This document shows positions 9,165 through 18,492 of a stretch of 64,000 nt of DNA, one piece after another. The notes beneath the pieces were generated by a model. The model did not search any database, was not told the origin of the DNA, and saw only the letters and a list, made by a program, of their open reading frames with translations. Position 1 is the stretch's first letter. Every line of letters starts with the position of its first letter. Source of the DNA: Neptuniibacter sp. CAU 1671. Its GTDB lineage: Bacteria; Pseudomonadota; Gammaproteobacteria; Pseudomonadales; Balneatricaceae. The position numbers were made by a program, and so were the translations under genes. The DNA lies in contig NZ_JARHUE010000006.1 of the NCBI RefSeq assembly GCF_029222905.1, positions 101,399 to 165,398 of the forward strand, in the 5' to 3' direction.

Positions 9165-9572
9165 ATGTTGCAAGTCAAGGATGCTATGTATCCCGTCAGT
9201 CATCCGCTGCAGCCCGAAATGATGCTGGTTGAGGCGGTGGATCATATTCTGAATGCAGGTGTTATCGGATTGCCGGTGGTTAATCAGGCGCATCAGGTGG
9301 TTGGTTTTTTATCAGAGCATGACTGTCTGCCGTTTCTCATCACGGGAAGCTATCACTGCGACAGTCGTATTCAGGTCAAGGACATCATGCATTCTCCTCC
9401 GGTCACGGTATCGCCCAATAAAAGCATTGTGGATCTGGCGCAGGAGATGGGTCTGAATCGACCGAAGGTGTATGCGGTGGTGGAGGATGGGCGGATGATC
9501 GGATTGATCACCCGCAGTATGGTCATGCGTGAGCTGAATCAGTCACTCAAACACTGCAAAGTGGTGGCCTGA
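9165..9572 (+). CDS. CBS domain-pair protein
   Basis: A 135-residue cytoplasmic protein made of two CBS repeats and little else. The first runs from VKDAMYPVSHPLQP to VVGFLSEHD and the second from VKDIMHSPPVTVSPN to MIGLITRSMVMREL. Stand-alone CBS pairs usually bind adenine nucleotides and modulate partner proteins; no partner is evident here. Start ATG 9165 follows AGGGG by about seven bases and gives MLQVKDAM, the family N-terminus. The gene ends four bases before the stop of the convergent HAD gene. Confidence 0.85.
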   Translation: MLQVKDAMYPVSHPLQPEMMLVEAVDHILNAGVIGLPVVNQAHQVVGFLSEHDCLPFLITGSYHCDSRIQVKDIMHSPPVTVSPNKSIVDLAQEMGLNRPKVYAVVEDGRMIGLITRSMVMRELNQSLKHCKVVA

Positions 9573-9575
9573 TCT

Positions 9576-10229
9576 TCAACGCAGGCTGATGATGGGCCAG
9601 CCACGGGCTTCTGCAGTTGCTCTGAGTTTGTCGTCGGGATCTACCGCGACCGGATGACTCACCTGTTCGAGCAGTGGCAGGTCATTAATAGAGTCGCTGT
9701 AGAAAGCGCTGCCTTCCAGTGAGTGCTGGTTCTCGCCTAACCATTGATTCAGACGGGTGACCTTACCGTCCTGAAAGCATGGCGTGCCACTGACCCGGCC
9801 GGTGTAACCGTTTGCGGTCTGCTCCGGTTCTGTGGCAATCAGATCATCCACCCCCAGCGCTGCAGCAATAGGTCCCGTTACAAAACGGTTGGTGGCAGTG
9901 ATAATCAGCAGGAAATCACCCCGTTGCCGGTGTGTCTGCAGGAGTTCTGCTGCCTTGTTCAGCATCATCGGCTGGACCTTTTCCTGCATAAATTGCTGAT
10001 GCAGATTATTTAACTGATCCAGTTCCAGCATGGCCAGCGGTCGCAGGGCAAACGCAAGAAACTCCTGAATATCCAGGGTCCCCTCTTTATAACACTGATA
10101 GAAGTGATCATTGGCGCGGCGATACTCATCGGTATCTACGATGCCTTTTTCACACAAAAACTCCCCCCAGGCGTGATCGCTGTCGCCGCCAAGCAGTGTG
10201 TTATCCAGATCAAAAATTGCCAGTGCCAA
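9576..10229 (-). CDS. HAD-superfamily subfamily IB phosphatase (SerB-like)
   Basis: A 217-residue HAD hydrolase. Motif I is [14 protein letters not shown] at the N-terminus, motif II the Thr in [11 protein letters not shown], and motif [16 protein letters not shown]. The subfamily IB helical cap contains [14 protein letters not shown]. Relatives are annotated as phosphoserine phosphatase-like, but the substrate is unknown. Next to rppH-ptsP this is the arrangement seen in Pseudomonas. The frame stays open to 10448, but the family N-terminus matches a TTG start at 10229 with AGGA six bases upstream. A longer ATG start (10271) is less likely. Confidence 0.83.
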   Translation of the reverse strand: MALAIFDLDNTLLGGDSDHAWGEFLCEKGIVDTDEYRRANDHFYQCYKEGTLDIQEFLAFALRPLAMLELDQLNNLHQQFMQEKVQPMMLNKAAELLQTHRQRGDFLLIITATNRFVTGPIAAALGVDDLIATEPEQTANGYTGRVSGTPCFQDGKVTRLNQWLGENQHSLEGSAFYSDSINDLPLLEQVSHPVAVDPDDKLRATAEARGWPIISLR

Positions 10230-10407
10230 ACCGAATTCCTGCCTATGAAAGTGGTTAATCGCGGCAAGCATAGGGTGCTTGTCCGGTGATTGCAATCGAC
10301 CTGAAGGCCGCGGGTTTTCAGGTCGCAATAAGACTGTAAAGTTAATTTGCTGAAAAATAATGAAATGTGGAACAATAGGTTTTAAAACAGGTGTTAGGAA
10401 ATCAAAG

Positions 10408-10893
10408 GTGATTGATTCAGACGGGTTCAGACCGAATGTCGGTATCATTCTGGCAAACTCACTGGGTCAGGTACTTTGGGCAAGACGGATAGGACAAGAC
10501 GCGTGGCAGTTCCCGCAAGGCGGGATTAATGAGCATGAAACGCCGGAAGAGGCGATGTTCAGAGAGCTGCGCGAGGAGGTAGGGCTGTCTCCAGAGGATG
10601 TGGAAATTGTAGCCGTAACCCGCGGTTGGTTACGTTATCGCCTGCCCAAACGCATGATCCGGCGTCATACACAGCCCGTGTGTGTCGGCCAGAAACAAAA
10701 ATGGTATCTGCTGCGTATGCTAAGCGCAGACAGTGCGGTGTCTATCAACAACAGTGAGTCGCCGGAGTTTGATGGCTGGCGATGGGTAAGTTACTGGTAT
10801 CCCCTTGGACAGGTGGTCTCATTCAAGCGGGAGGTCTATCGTAAAGCTATGAAGGAGCTTTCTCCTAAACTGACACGCTTTTATAACCTCTAA
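10408..10893 (+). CDS. rppH: RNA 5'-pyrophosphohydrolase RppH (Nudix)
   Basis: A 161-residue Nudix hydrolase that removes pyrophosphate from 5'-triphosphorylated mRNA, starting RNase E-dependent decay. From the GTG start the protein begins as V(M)[13 protein letters not shown], matching E. coli RppH. The complete Nudix box lies at residues 38-60 (GGINEHE then RELREEVGL). The QFPQGGI entry and [11 protein letters not shown] near the end are RppH-type. GTG 10408 has AGGA eight bases upstream; the in-frame ATG at 10360 would add 16 atypical residues. ptsP follows after 15 bases, an arrangement shared with E. coli and Pseudomonas. Confidence 0.95.
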   Translation: MIDSDGFRPNVGIILANSLGQVLWARRIGQDAWQFPQGGINEHETPEEAMFRELREEVGLSPEDVEIVAVTRGWLRYRLPKRMIRRHTQPVCVGQKQKWYLLRMLSADSAVSINNSESPEFDGWRWVSYWYPLGQVVSFKREVYRKAMKELSPKLTRFYNL

Positions 10894-10908
10894 ATCAGGG
10901 CGAAACGG

Positions 10909-13182
10909 ATGCTGGAAGTGCTGAGAAAGATCGTGCAGGAGGTAAGTCTTGCTCCCGATCTGAAATCAGTAGTCGACATGCTGGTGCAAAGCATACGGCA
11001 GGCTATGCAAACTCAGGTTTGCTCGGTCTACCTGTTTGATGCTGAGGACCACAGCTACGTGTTGATGGCATCCGAGGGCCTGAATAAGGAAGCGATTGGC
11101 AGTGTCCGTCTCTCGGCGGGCGAGGGTCTGGTTGGTTTGGTGGTGCAACGCGCTGAACCGATCAACCTGGAAAAAGCCGATGAACACCCCGCCTTTAAAT
11201 ACCTTGAATCCACTGGTGAAGAACGTTTCAGCTCCTTTTTAGGTGTGCCGATCATTCACCACCGTGATGTACTCGGTGTGCTTGTTGTGCAACAGAAGGA
11301 ACAGCGTCGCTTCGATGAGAGCGAAGAAGCGTTTCTGGTCACCCTGTCGGCTCAGTTAGCAGGCGCGATTGCCCATGCCGAGGCGACCGGTTCCCTGGGT
11401 TCTATTGGCGGGCCGGAAAAACCCCAGATCGAACTGCATTTCGAAGGTGTAGCGGGTTCATCCGGAGTCGCGATAGGTCAGGGGGTAGTGATTGCGCCCC
11501 CGGCGGATCTGAACTCTGTGCCGGATAAACCTGCCGGCGATATTGATCGTGAAATCGAAAGTTTTTATGCCGCCCTGGAGCAGGTCCGTAATGATGTGCG
11601 GGAAGTCAGCCTAAGTCTGGCGAAGCGCTTGCGCTCTCAGGAGCAGGCGTTGTTTGATGTTTATCTGCGCATGCTGGAAGACAACGCGCTGGCGGGCGAG
11701 GTGGTTGAGCGGATTCGCAAGGGGCTCTGGGCGCAGGGTGCCTTGCGTGAAGTGGTTCTTGAGCATGTCCGAAAATTTTCCATGATGGATGATGCGTACC
11801 TGCGTGAGCGTGCCACGGATATACGTGATCTGGGCCGCCGGGTACTCGCTTATCTGCAGGAAGCCAATACCCGTCCCACGGAGTTCACGGATACGACCAT
11901 TCTGGTGGCGGACGAACTGACGCCAGCCATGCTGGGGGAAGTGCCCAGCGATAAACTGGTGGGCCTGGTGTCTGTGCATGGCTCCAGTAACTCCCATGCC
12001 GCCATTCTGGCGCGCTCCCTGGGTATCCCCACCATTATGGGTGTGGTTGATCTGCCCTATACCAAAATGGACGGTCGTGAACTGGTGCTGGATGGTTATT
12101 CCGGTCGTGTTTATGTTCAGCCGGGGCCGGAACTGCGCAAAGCCTATGAAGATATTCTGCGGGATGAGCGGGAACAGGCCGCCGAGCTGCAAACCCTGAA
12201 AAATCTGCCTGCAAAAACCCTCGATGGCCATCACGTACCGCTCTGGGTGAACACGGGTTTGCTGGCCGATCTCAGCCGTTCTCTGGAACGTGGTGCCGAG
12301 GGGATTGGTTTGTACCGAACTGAAATCCCGTTTATGACCCGTGAGTTCTTCCCCAGTGAGCAGGAGCAACGGCAGACCTATCACAGCCAGTTAAAAGCGT
12401 TCAGTCCCCGGCCGGTCACCATGCGTACGCTGGATATTGGTGGTGACAAGGCGCTGTCCTATTTCCCAATTGAGGAAGATAACCCGTTCCTCGGCTGGCG
12501 CGGTATCCGTGTAACGCTGGATCATCCCGAAATCTTTATGGTCCAGGTCAGGGCGATGCTGCGGGCTAATGAAGGTCTGGATAACCTGCGTATCATGCTG
12601 CCGATGGTGACCAGTATGCATGAGATTCAGGAAGCCAGTCGTCAAATTGGCCGCGCGGTGCTGGAGCTGCAGGAAGAGGGCTGCAATATCGAACGGCCGG
12701 AAGTTGGGGTGATGGTTGAAGTCCCGGCGGCCGTGTATCAGGTGCGCCAGATTGCCCGGCTGGTGGACTTTATCTCAGTCGGTTCCAATGACCTGGCGCA
12801 GTATCTGCTGGCGGTGGATCGAAACAATCCAAGGGTTTCTGATCTGTACAATGGTTATCACCCCGCCGTGCTTCAGGCACTGCGATTTGTGGTGCGCGAA
12901 GCGCATAAAGAGGGTGTTCCGGTTTCGATCTGTGGCGAGCTGGCTGGCGAGCCGGGTGGCGCGTTACTGTTGATGGCGATGGGATACGATAGCCTGTCGA
13001 TGAACGCCACCAATCTGCCCAAGGTAAAGGCCGCAATTCGTAAGATCAATCTGACCGATGCCCAGGCGTTGCTCAAAGAAGTCATGTCGATGGATGATGC
13101 CGAAGTGATTCAGCAGTTGATTGCGCGGCGTATGGCTGAGCTGGGTGTCTCTCAGCGTTACCTGCCCTTTATTCCCGGTTGA
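10909..13182 (+). CDS. ptsP: PEP-protein phosphotransferase of the nitrogen PTS (EI-Ntr)
   Basis: A 757-residue enzyme that takes phosphate from phosphoenolpyruvate and passes it to NPr, feeding the regulatory nitrogen PTS. An N-terminal GAF domain (about residues 1-160, with VCSVYLFDAEDHSYVLMASE) precedes the EI part. The phospho-accepting histidine is H363 in GSSNSHAAILARSLG. The C-terminal PEP-binding barrel contains GLYRTEIPFM, VGVMVEVPAA, SVGSNDLAQYLLAVDRN and the catalytic Cys in SICGELAG. It is co-transcribed with rppH. Its last 25 bases overlap the tail of the convergent NRDE gene. Confidence 0.96.
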   Translation: MLEVLRKIVQEVSLAPDLKSVVDMLVQSIRQAMQTQVCSVYLFDAEDHSYVLMASEGLNKEAIGSVRLSAGEGLVGLVVQRAEPINLEKADEHPAFKYLESTGEERFSSFLGVPIIHHRDVLGVLVVQQKEQRRFDESEEAFLVTLSAQLAGAIAHAEATGSLGSIGGPEKPQIELHFEGVAGSSGVAIGQGVVIAPPADLNSVPDKPAGDIDREIESFYAALEQVRNDVREVSLSLAKRLRSQEQALFDVYLRMLEDNALAGEVVERIRKGLWAQGALREVVLEHVRKFSMMDDAYLRERATDIRDLGRRVLAYLQEANTRPTEFTDTTILVADELTPAMLGEVPSDKLVGLVSVHGSSNSHAAILARSLGIPTIMGVVDLPYTKMDGRELVLDGYSGRVYVQPGPELRKAYEDILRDEREQAAELQTLKNLPAKTLDGHHVPLWVNTGLLADLSRSLERGAEGIGLYRTEIPFMTREFFPSEQEQRQTYHSQLKAFSPRPVTMRTLDIGGDKALSYFPIEEDNPFLGWRGIRVTLDHPEIFMVQVRAMLRANEGLDNLRIMLPMVTSMHEIQEASRQIGRAVLELQEEGCNIERPEVGVMVEVPAAVYQVRQIARLVDFISVGSNDLAQYLLAVDRNNPRVSDLYNGYHPAVLQALRFVVREAHKEGVPVSICGELAGEPGGALLLMAMGYDSLSMNATNLPKVKAAIRKINLTDAQALLKEVMSMDDAEVIQQLIARRMAELGVSQRYLPFIPG

Positions 13183-13964
13183 TCACTCTGTTCCTCAGTC
13201 CCAAACACCGGTAAAACCATCGATACCTGAACCGGCTGGTCCCCATCCTTTTCCGGATATGAAAATTCATACAGCGAGGTTTCACCTGTTTTTGCCTGCA
13301 ACAGTACTGATGTGGCCCGTGTGCCATAGGTTTCCGATGCTATAAATGCCGAAGAGAGCAGTTGTTCAAGCGCTGCTCCGACCCCGGTATCGGGTAGAGC
13401 CTCAGGAGGTGGTTGGGTTGTATCCAGCATCGGCCTGCGCAGTGCTTCAATGGAGACTGCCTGTTCAAGTTGTGCGGTCAGGGCCTGCCGCGCTCTGGTG
13501 AGCTTAGGCCAGGGGGTATCCAGCAGGGCGTTGCTCAGCCCGTAGATGCCCGGGGTAAGTTTTCGGATGCCCGGTGTCCTGTTGGAGTAATAAAACAGTC
13601 CGCTGGCATCACCCAGGATCAGGTTAAAACCGGGATATAGAGCTGCGGTTCTATTCAACTCCGTTAAATAGGTGCGGGCATCCGCTGTGCCGGTCAGAAA
13701 GGCATGGGTCAAAGTCCCTCTCGAATACCCTTCTACAGAGGCGGTTTTTCCTTCACGGTAATTGGTGATCGCGGCAAAGCGGCCTTGTTGATGGATGCCA
13801 AGCCAGGTGCCGCCAGCCAATAGATCGCGCCCGGCATAGAGGCCCGGATAGTCAGACCAGGGTGCCAGGGCCTGAGTGGGCCTGTCATAAAACTCGTCCC
13901 GGTTGGCCAGTACAATCAACGGGAAATCAGGGTGAGCGCGGTAGGCAAAGACGATCAGACACAT
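13158..13964 (-). CDS. NRDE family protein (TANGO2-like)
   Basis: A 268-residue protein of the NRDE/TANGO2 family. The mature N-terminus starts MCLIVFAYRAHPDFPLIVLA and is followed by the diagnostic NRDEFYDRP. A Cys at position 2 suggests an N-terminal-nucleophile type fold. GGTWLGIHQQGRFAAITNYR is also characteristic. The bacterial function is not established; eukaryotic homologues have been linked to lipid, heme or Golgi homeostasis. It is convergent with ptsP, overlapping by 25 bases, and divergent from the TSUP permease gene. Confidence 0.85.
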   Translation of the reverse strand: MCLIVFAYRAHPDFPLIVLANRDEFYDRPTQALAPWSDYPGLYAGRDLLAGGTWLGIHQQGRFAAITNYREGKTASVEGYSRGTLTHAFLTGTADARTYLTELNRTAALYPGFNLILGDASGLFYYSNRTPGIRKLTPGIYGLSNALLDTPWPKLTRARQALTAQLEQAVSIEALRRPMLDTTQPPPEALPDTGVGAALEQLLSSAFIASETYGTRATSVLLQAKTGETSLYEFSYPEKDGDQPVQVSMVLPVFGTEEQSDQPGIKGR

Positions 13965-14054
13965 GATGGAAGTAAAAACGCTGTATTTTCGCTAAGATAG
14001 CACGCTCATACGGGTCCGATTAAATTTTTCGATGTCACTGATACAGGCTTTTTA

Positions 14055-14852
14055 ATGTTACTGACGCTTATTACTTACCTTGTGTTGGGTGCTCTGGCAG
14101 GCACGGTTGCAGGCCTGTTCGGCATTGGTGGCGGTTTGCTGATCGTGCCGGTACTGATCTTTAGTTTTCAGGCGCAGGGTATGTCTGCAGAGGTGCTGAC
14201 GCATGCTGCTGTGGCGACCTCCCTCGCCACTATCGTGATTACCTCGATCAGTTCGACACTGGCTCACAACAAAAAACGGGCGGTGCGCTGGGATATTTTC
14301 TGGCCCTTAGCATTTGGCATCCTGTTTGGCGCTGTGCTGGGTGTGAATACGGCTGTTCAGTTGCCCGGTGCATGGCTGCAGATTGCGCTGGGTTGTTTTG
14401 CGTTGGTGGTCGCGGTGCAGATGGCCTTGAACCTGAAGCCTGATGCAGGTGAAACCGCAGTCTCCAAACCCGGTCTGTCGGGTGCTGGTGTGGTGATTGG
14501 CTGGGCCTCGAGTATTTTTGGCATCGGTGGTGGTACCCTGACAGTGCCTTATCTGTCCTGGAAGCGGGTCGTAATGCAGCAGGCGGTAGCGACCTCCGCG
14601 GCTTGTGGTTTGCCGATTGCAATCACGGCAGCATTAACCAATATCTGGGTGGGATGGCATGCACCTGAGATGCCCGAGTGGAGCGCGGGTTATATTTACC
14701 TGCCTGCATTTGTGGGCATTGTTCTGACCAGTTCTGTATTTGCCAAAGTGGGCGCGAAACTGGCCCATAGCCTGCCACCTGTATTACTGAAACGGATATT
14801 TGCCCTGTTTCTGGTAGTCGTGGGCCTGCGTTTTTTACTCACCAATCTGTGA
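14055..14852 (+). CDS. TSUP family membrane permease (TauE/SafE type)
   Basis: A 265-residue integral membrane protein with about eight hydrophobic segments and an internal duplication. The motif GLFGIGGGLLIVPVL near the N-terminus is repeated as SIFGIGGGTLTVPYL in the second half, the signature of TauE/SafE-type anion exporters. Family members move sulfite, sulfoacetate or other organic anions. A link to the sulfite dehydrogenase genes 0.8 kb downstream is attractive, but this gene also sits before lgt in Pseudomonas, so the substrate is open. It ends 18 bases before lgt and is probably co-transcribed with it. Confidence 0.85.
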   Translation: MLLTLITYLVLGALAGTVAGLFGIGGGLLIVPVLIFSFQAQGMSAEVLTHAAVATSLATIVITSISSTLAHNKKRAVRWDIFWPLAFGILFGAVLGVNTAVQLPGAWLQIALGCFALVVAVQMALNLKPDAGETAVSKPGLSGAGVVIGWASSIFGIGGGTLTVPYLSWKRVVMQQAVATSAACGLPIAITAALTNIWVGWHAPEMPEWSAGYIYLPAFVGIVLTSSVFAKVGAKLAHSLPPVLLKRIFALFLVVVGLRFLLTNL

Positions 14853-14870
14853 TGACAAGGGAGAACAGCT

Positions 14871-15665
14871 GTGTGGGTGCATAATATTGATCCGGTGGCC
14901 GTGAATCTGGGGCCACTTCAGATCCATTGGTATGGCCTTATGTATTTGCTGGGTTTTGCTTCAGCCTGGTGGCTGGGCGTACAGCGTGCACGCCGTACCG
15001 ATTCAGGCTGGACCGAAGAGCAGGTTTCGGATCTTATTTTCTGGGGCGCCATCGGGGTGATTCTCGGCGGACGTCTGGGTTATGTGCTGTTCTACAATTT
15101 TGGTCAGTTCCTGCAGGACCCGCTCTGGTTATTTGCGATCTGGGAAGGTGGCATGTCATTCCACGGCGGTCTGATCGGTGTCATCGTGGTGATGTATCTG
15201 TTTGCCCGTAAGCAGGGTAAGACCTGGATGCAGGTGACAGACTTTCTTGCACCGCTGGTGCCAATTGGTCTGGGTGCAGGGCGCATAGGTAATTTTATCG
15301 GGGGTGAGCTCTGGGGGCGAACAACAGATCTGCCCTGGGCAATTGTGTTCCCCCGCAGTGGCGATGGTATCCCCCGGCATCCATCGCAGCTGTATGAGTT
15401 TGCGCTGGAAGGGGTGCTTCTGTTCCTGATCCTCTGGTGGTTCTCAAACAAACCTCGTCCAACCCGGGCAGTCTCCGGTTTGTTTCTGTTGCTCTATGGA
15501 ATGTTCCGGATTCTGGTTGAGTTTTTCCGTGAGCCGGATATTCAGCTTGGTTTTGTGGCGCTGGATTGGGTGACGCAGGGGCAACTGCTGTCGTTGCCTA
15601 TGGTGGTGCTGGGCTGTGTTCTGTTGTGGCTTGCTTACCGCCCAATGACCCGGTTGGAGAAGTAA
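14871..15665 (+). CDS. lgt: Prolipoprotein diacylglyceryl transferase
   Basis: The inner-membrane enzyme that transfers diacylglycerol from phosphatidylglycerol to the lipobox cysteine of prolipoproteins. It has 264 residues and seven hydrophobic segments. Conserved motifs are [12 protein letters not shown] near the start, [11 protein letters not shown] and the Lgt signature [20 protein letters not shown] with the essential Arg. PRHPSQLYE and FREPDIQLG follow. The start is GTG 14871, preceded by GGGAG. In E. coli and Pseudomonas lgt is followed by thyA on the same strand. Here two minus-strand redox genes intervene and thyA is inverted. Confidence 0.97.
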   Translation: MWVHNIDPVAVNLGPLQIHWYGLMYLLGFASAWWLGVQRARRTDSGWTEEQVSDLIFWGAIGVILGGRLGYVLFYNFGQFLQDPLWLFAIWEGGMSFHGGLIGVIVVMYLFARKQGKTWMQVTDFLAPLVPIGLGAGRIGNFIGGELWGRTTDLPWAIVFPRSGDGIPRHPSQLYEFALEGVLLFLILWWFSNKPRPTRAVSGLFLLLYGMFRILVEFFREPDIQLGFVALDWVTQGQLLSLPMVVLGCVLLWLAYRPMTRLEK

Positions 15666-15691
15666 CGCCGACCGGCTAAGTCACCCAGAAT

Positions 15692-16009
15692 TTATTCGAG
15701 TCGGCTGGCGGTAGAGACATAGTGGGCGATGGCTTTGATCTCCTGAGCAGAGAGGGTTTCATCAAAGGCGGGCATCACCCCGCTACCGCCTGTGACCACA
15801 TTGATCACCTGCTCTAAGCTGGGTTTCAATTCATTCAGGTTGGGTCCTACCTCACCACTGGCACCCGCTTCCTTTAGCGTATGGCAGATCGTGCACGAGG
15901 GTACCGCGCCTTCAGTAAAAAGCGCTCGGCCGGTTTCATACAGCGGGTCTGCGTTTATAACGCTGCTCAGCATTATGCTTGCCGCTGTCAGTATGCGAAT
16001 GTATGGCAT
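15692..16009 (-). CDS. sorB: Periplasmic mono-heme c-type cytochrome (SorB-like)
   Basis: A 105-residue protein with a Sec signal peptide (MPYIRILTAASIMLSSVINA, cleavage likely near residue 20), one covalent heme site CTICH and an axial Met candidate in GVMPAFDETLSAQEI. Its place directly downstream of a SorA-like molybdoenzyme, 66 bases apart on the same strand, suggests it is the electron acceptor subunit, like SorB of Starkeya novella sulfite dehydrogenase. The name rests on context more than on sequence, because small class I cytochromes look alike. Confidence 0.75.
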   Translation of the reverse strand: MPYIRILTAASIMLSSVINADPLYETGRALFTEGAVPSCTICHTLKEAGASGEVGPNLNELKPSLEQVINVVTGGSGVMPAFDETLSAQEIKAIAHYVSTASRLE

Positions 16010-16075
16010 GTCTCCACCTATCTAGCGCTTTCAGAGAGGGGCACCCCAAGGGTGCCCTGATTCGTTCTGTCAGGT

Positions 16076-17299
16076 TCAGGTGACCTGCAGTGAAATGCCG
16101 TGATCCGACCAGCTGTTGTTGCCATAGCCGCGTTCATTATCCGTGCGGTTTTCAGGCTGGGTTGCGCCGTTGATATCGGTGGCGCGGCTGACAATCTGAT
16201 AGGTGCCGGGTTTGAGGTCAGCTGTAAAGACAAACGGTCGCCAGGCATAGGGACCCATGTCGGCGCCGAGGAACCGACCTGGCTGCCAGTTCTTACCGCC
16301 ATCAAAAGATAGCTCTATCGATTTAAGCGGCACGGTGCCGCCAAATGCCACGCCGTAAATCATATTGACGCCAGCTTTGCTGCTGTTTATTGGTGTGGTG
16401 ATCCAGGATTTTACCGGCATCTCCCACATGGAGGGCTGATCGGGCGCGCCTTTCTGCCCGACTGCGCGGAGTCGATAACCAGAGGCCTGAATTTTGGCGC
16501 TGGTTTGTTGTTCTGTGAAGGCTATCTGTTTGACGTATTTGACATTATTTACCCCAAAATAGCCGGGAATCACGATACGCAGGGGGCCGCCATGTGCCAG
16601 CGGCAGGGATTCATCATTCATCTCCCAGGCGAGAATGGCATGGTCCAGCGCGCGCAGCGGGACTGAGCGTTCCACTACCACCGTCTTCGGATCAATGCCA
16701 TCAGGCAGGGTTTCACCACCGGTGCTGGTGATATATTGCATGCCTTCGGTGTAACCTCCCAGTTTCTCAACAACATCACGCAGAGGGACACCGGTCCAGG
16801 CGACACAGCCAGCAGCGCCGGTTCCCCATTGGGTTCCACCTGGTCCGTGTTTGAAGAATGCACGGCCATTACCGGAACACTGCAGCACTGCAACCACGGT
16901 TTCAACCCCGATCGTTTTCAGCTCTGCAACGGAGAGCGTGGTCGGATTTTTAACTCCCGCAATGCTGACCTGCCAGGCATCGGGATTGTCCATCACAGCT
17001 GCATCGGGTTGCGGCAGGTTGTTTCGGACGTAAAGTCTGTCACTAGAAGTAATACCGCCGCTTCCGATGGCGTCCCGTTTGGTTTCAATGGTTTTCTTAC
17101 TGTGCACAATGACGGCATCGGCTTCTTTCCATGCGGCATAGTCGGGAAGTGCCAATTTATCTTCAGCGCGAATCACCGGGGAGAAGGGGGCTAAACTCAG
17201 GGCCGCAAATGCCCCTGCGCTGCCCAGTAACACTTTACGCCGTTGCGGGTTGCCCAGACCGTCATCTGAGAGAGTGCTGTTTATGCTGGTGGTTTTCAT
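16076..17299 (-). CDS. sorA: Molybdenum sulfite dehydrogenase, SorA-type
   Basis: A 407-residue oxidoreductase of the sulfite oxidase family, exported folded through Tat: the signal carries QRRKVLLGSAGAFAALSLAP. The molybdopterin domain has the Mo-ligating Cys141 in VLQCSGNGRAFF, then GCVAWTGVPLRDVVEKLGG and LAHGGPLRIVIPGYFGVN. A C-terminal Mo-co dimerisation domain (IELSFDGGKNWQPGRF) follows. It probably oxidises sulfite to sulfate in the periplasm and passes electrons to the adjacent cytochrome. A YedY/MsrP-like role is less likely because the dimerisation domain is present. ATG 17299 was chosen over GTG 17314 because AGGA lies eight bases before it. Confidence 0.85.
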   Translation of the reverse strand: MKTTSINSTLSDDGLGNPQRRKVLLGSAGAFAALSLAPFSPVIRAEDKLALPDYAAWKEADAVIVHSKKTIETKRDAIGSGGITSSDRLYVRNNLPQPDAAVMDNPDAWQVSIAGVKNPTTLSVAELKTIGVETVVAVLQCSGNGRAFFKHGPGGTQWGTGAAGCVAWTGVPLRDVVEKLGGYTEGMQYITSTGGETLPDGIDPKTVVVERSVPLRALDHAILAWEMNDESLPLAHGGPLRIVIPGYFGVNNVKYVKQIAFTEQQTSAKIQASGYRLRAVGQKGAPDQPSMWEMPVKSWITTPINSSKAGVNMIYGVAFGGTVPLKSIELSFDGGKNWQPGRFLGADMGPYAWRPFVFTADLKPGTYQIVSRATDINGATQPENRTDNERGYGNNSWSDHGISLQVT

Positions 17300-17522
17300 T
17301 ATTTTTATCCTCACGCTTTACGCAGCTCTATACAGGTCTTATTAGCTGTATTGAATATAAGTTTAGAAGCTGCGGCACTTCAGGCAAGCGAAGGATAAAA
17401 TGTGTGCATGATATTTTTTCCAGCAAATGACAGATGCACTGGAAATGATTTTAAGAAAGCGGGACGGAGCAATGTGCTATTGCCCCAAAACAAGCAGCGG
17501 GGTGCGTGTTGGACTGTGCTTG

Positions 17523-18374
17523 TTATACCGAGAACGGGTACTGAATAGGGTCGTGATGCTGATAACCTTCAACGACAAAATCATCCACGGTGACCCAGGT
17601 TTCCAGATCTTCCAGCGTTTTGATATCTGGGTTGATCTTGAGCACGGGTAGATCAAGCGGCTCACGTTTTAACTGCACGTCCCGCATCAGGTCAATCTGG
17701 TCTTCATAAATGTGGGCGTTGACGATCTTGTGGTAAGCCTTGCCGGCTTTGTGGCCGGTAATCTGCGCCATGATGGCCAGCAGAAAGTAGACCTGAATCA
17801 TATTAAAGGTGAGTCCAAGCGGAACATCGCAGCTGCGCTGAGTGCTGTTCAGGTAGAGGGTGTCACCAAGCAGAGAAAAATGATGGCTGTACATGCAGGG
17901 ACGCAGGCATCCCATATGGAACGCACCCGGGTGGTAGAAGGTATAGATTTCACCCCGGTCATCGATGCCGTTACTCAGGTCATCGACAATCTTGCGGAGC
18001 AGGTCGATGCTGCCGCCATCGGGTTTGGGAAAGTTACGCCCGACTTTGCCATAGATGAAGCCGCAGTCATCGGTACCTTTGCGGTAGGGGTTAGCCAGCC
18101 AGTCAGCATTGTCATTGGCATTGGCATCCCATGTTTTGGTACCGATTTTGCGGAAATCAGCCGCATTATCATACCCACGCAGGTAACCCAGCATTTCTGC
18201 GATGGCTGATTTGTAGAAGGTTTTGCGGGTAGTGACCATGGGAAACTGGCCAGCGGCCACATCATAGGTCAGATCGGCGTTAATAACGGTCAGGCAGCGC
18301 TTACCGGTGCGCTTGTTTTCAACCCAGACACCTTCATCAATTATTCGCTGGCATAGATCAAGGTACTGTCTCAT
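17523..18374 (-). CDS. thyA: Thymidylate synthase (long, Vibrio-type)
   Basis: Makes dTMP from dUMP using methylenetetrahydrofolate. The protein has 283 residues, about 19 more than E. coli ThyA, and resembles the long form known from Vibrio. The nucleophile is Cys160 in [11 protein letters not shown], where the usual surroundings are PPCH. The dUMP phosphate-binding Arg lies in [13 protein letters not shown], and NAHIYEDQ and the C-terminal [10 protein letters not shown] are conserved. It is divergent from folA, which regenerates the folate that ThyA oxidises. The next gene on its strand, sorA, starts 223 bases downstream. Confidence 0.95.
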   Translation of the reverse strand: MRQYLDLCQRIIDEGVWVENKRTGKRCLTVINADLTYDVAAGQFPMVTTRKTFYKSAIAEMLGYLRGYDNAADFRKIGTKTWDANANDNADWLANPYRKGTDDCGFIYGKVGRNFPKPDGGSIDLLRKIVDDLSNGIDDRGEIYTFYHPGAFHMGCLRPCMYSHHFSLLGDTLYLNSTQRSCDVPLGLTFNMIQVYFLLAIMAQITGHKAGKAYHKIVNAHIYEDQIDLMRDVQLKREPLDLPVLKINPDIKTLEDLETWVTVDDFVVEGYQHHDPIQYPFSV

Positions 18375-18419
18375 TGGTTTGTTACTAACACCTGTGGTTA
18401 AATTTGCGTTTACCTCGCC

Positions 18420-18447
18420 ATGTTACCAAAGCTCTTTGATTTGACAA
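18420..18447 (-). promoter_or_regulatory. Candidate sigma-70 promoter for thyA
   Basis: Read on the minus strand, TTGTCA (18447-18442) and TAACAT (18425-18420) are spaced by 16 bases, about 45 bases upstream of the thyA ATG, in the thyA-folA divergent gap. This is a reasonable match but not strong evidence. Confidence 0.35.
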
Positions 18448-18492
18448 AGGTTGTAGCAGCGCGAAGCAGTGTCTGATCAGTTAGGAGTAGGT

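Noticed and set aside
10230..10448. Long N-terminal extension of the HAD hydrolase
   Set aside because: The extra 73 codons run into the rppH 5' region and are unlike the family. The TTG at 10229 has a good ribosome-binding site and places motif I at the N-terminus.
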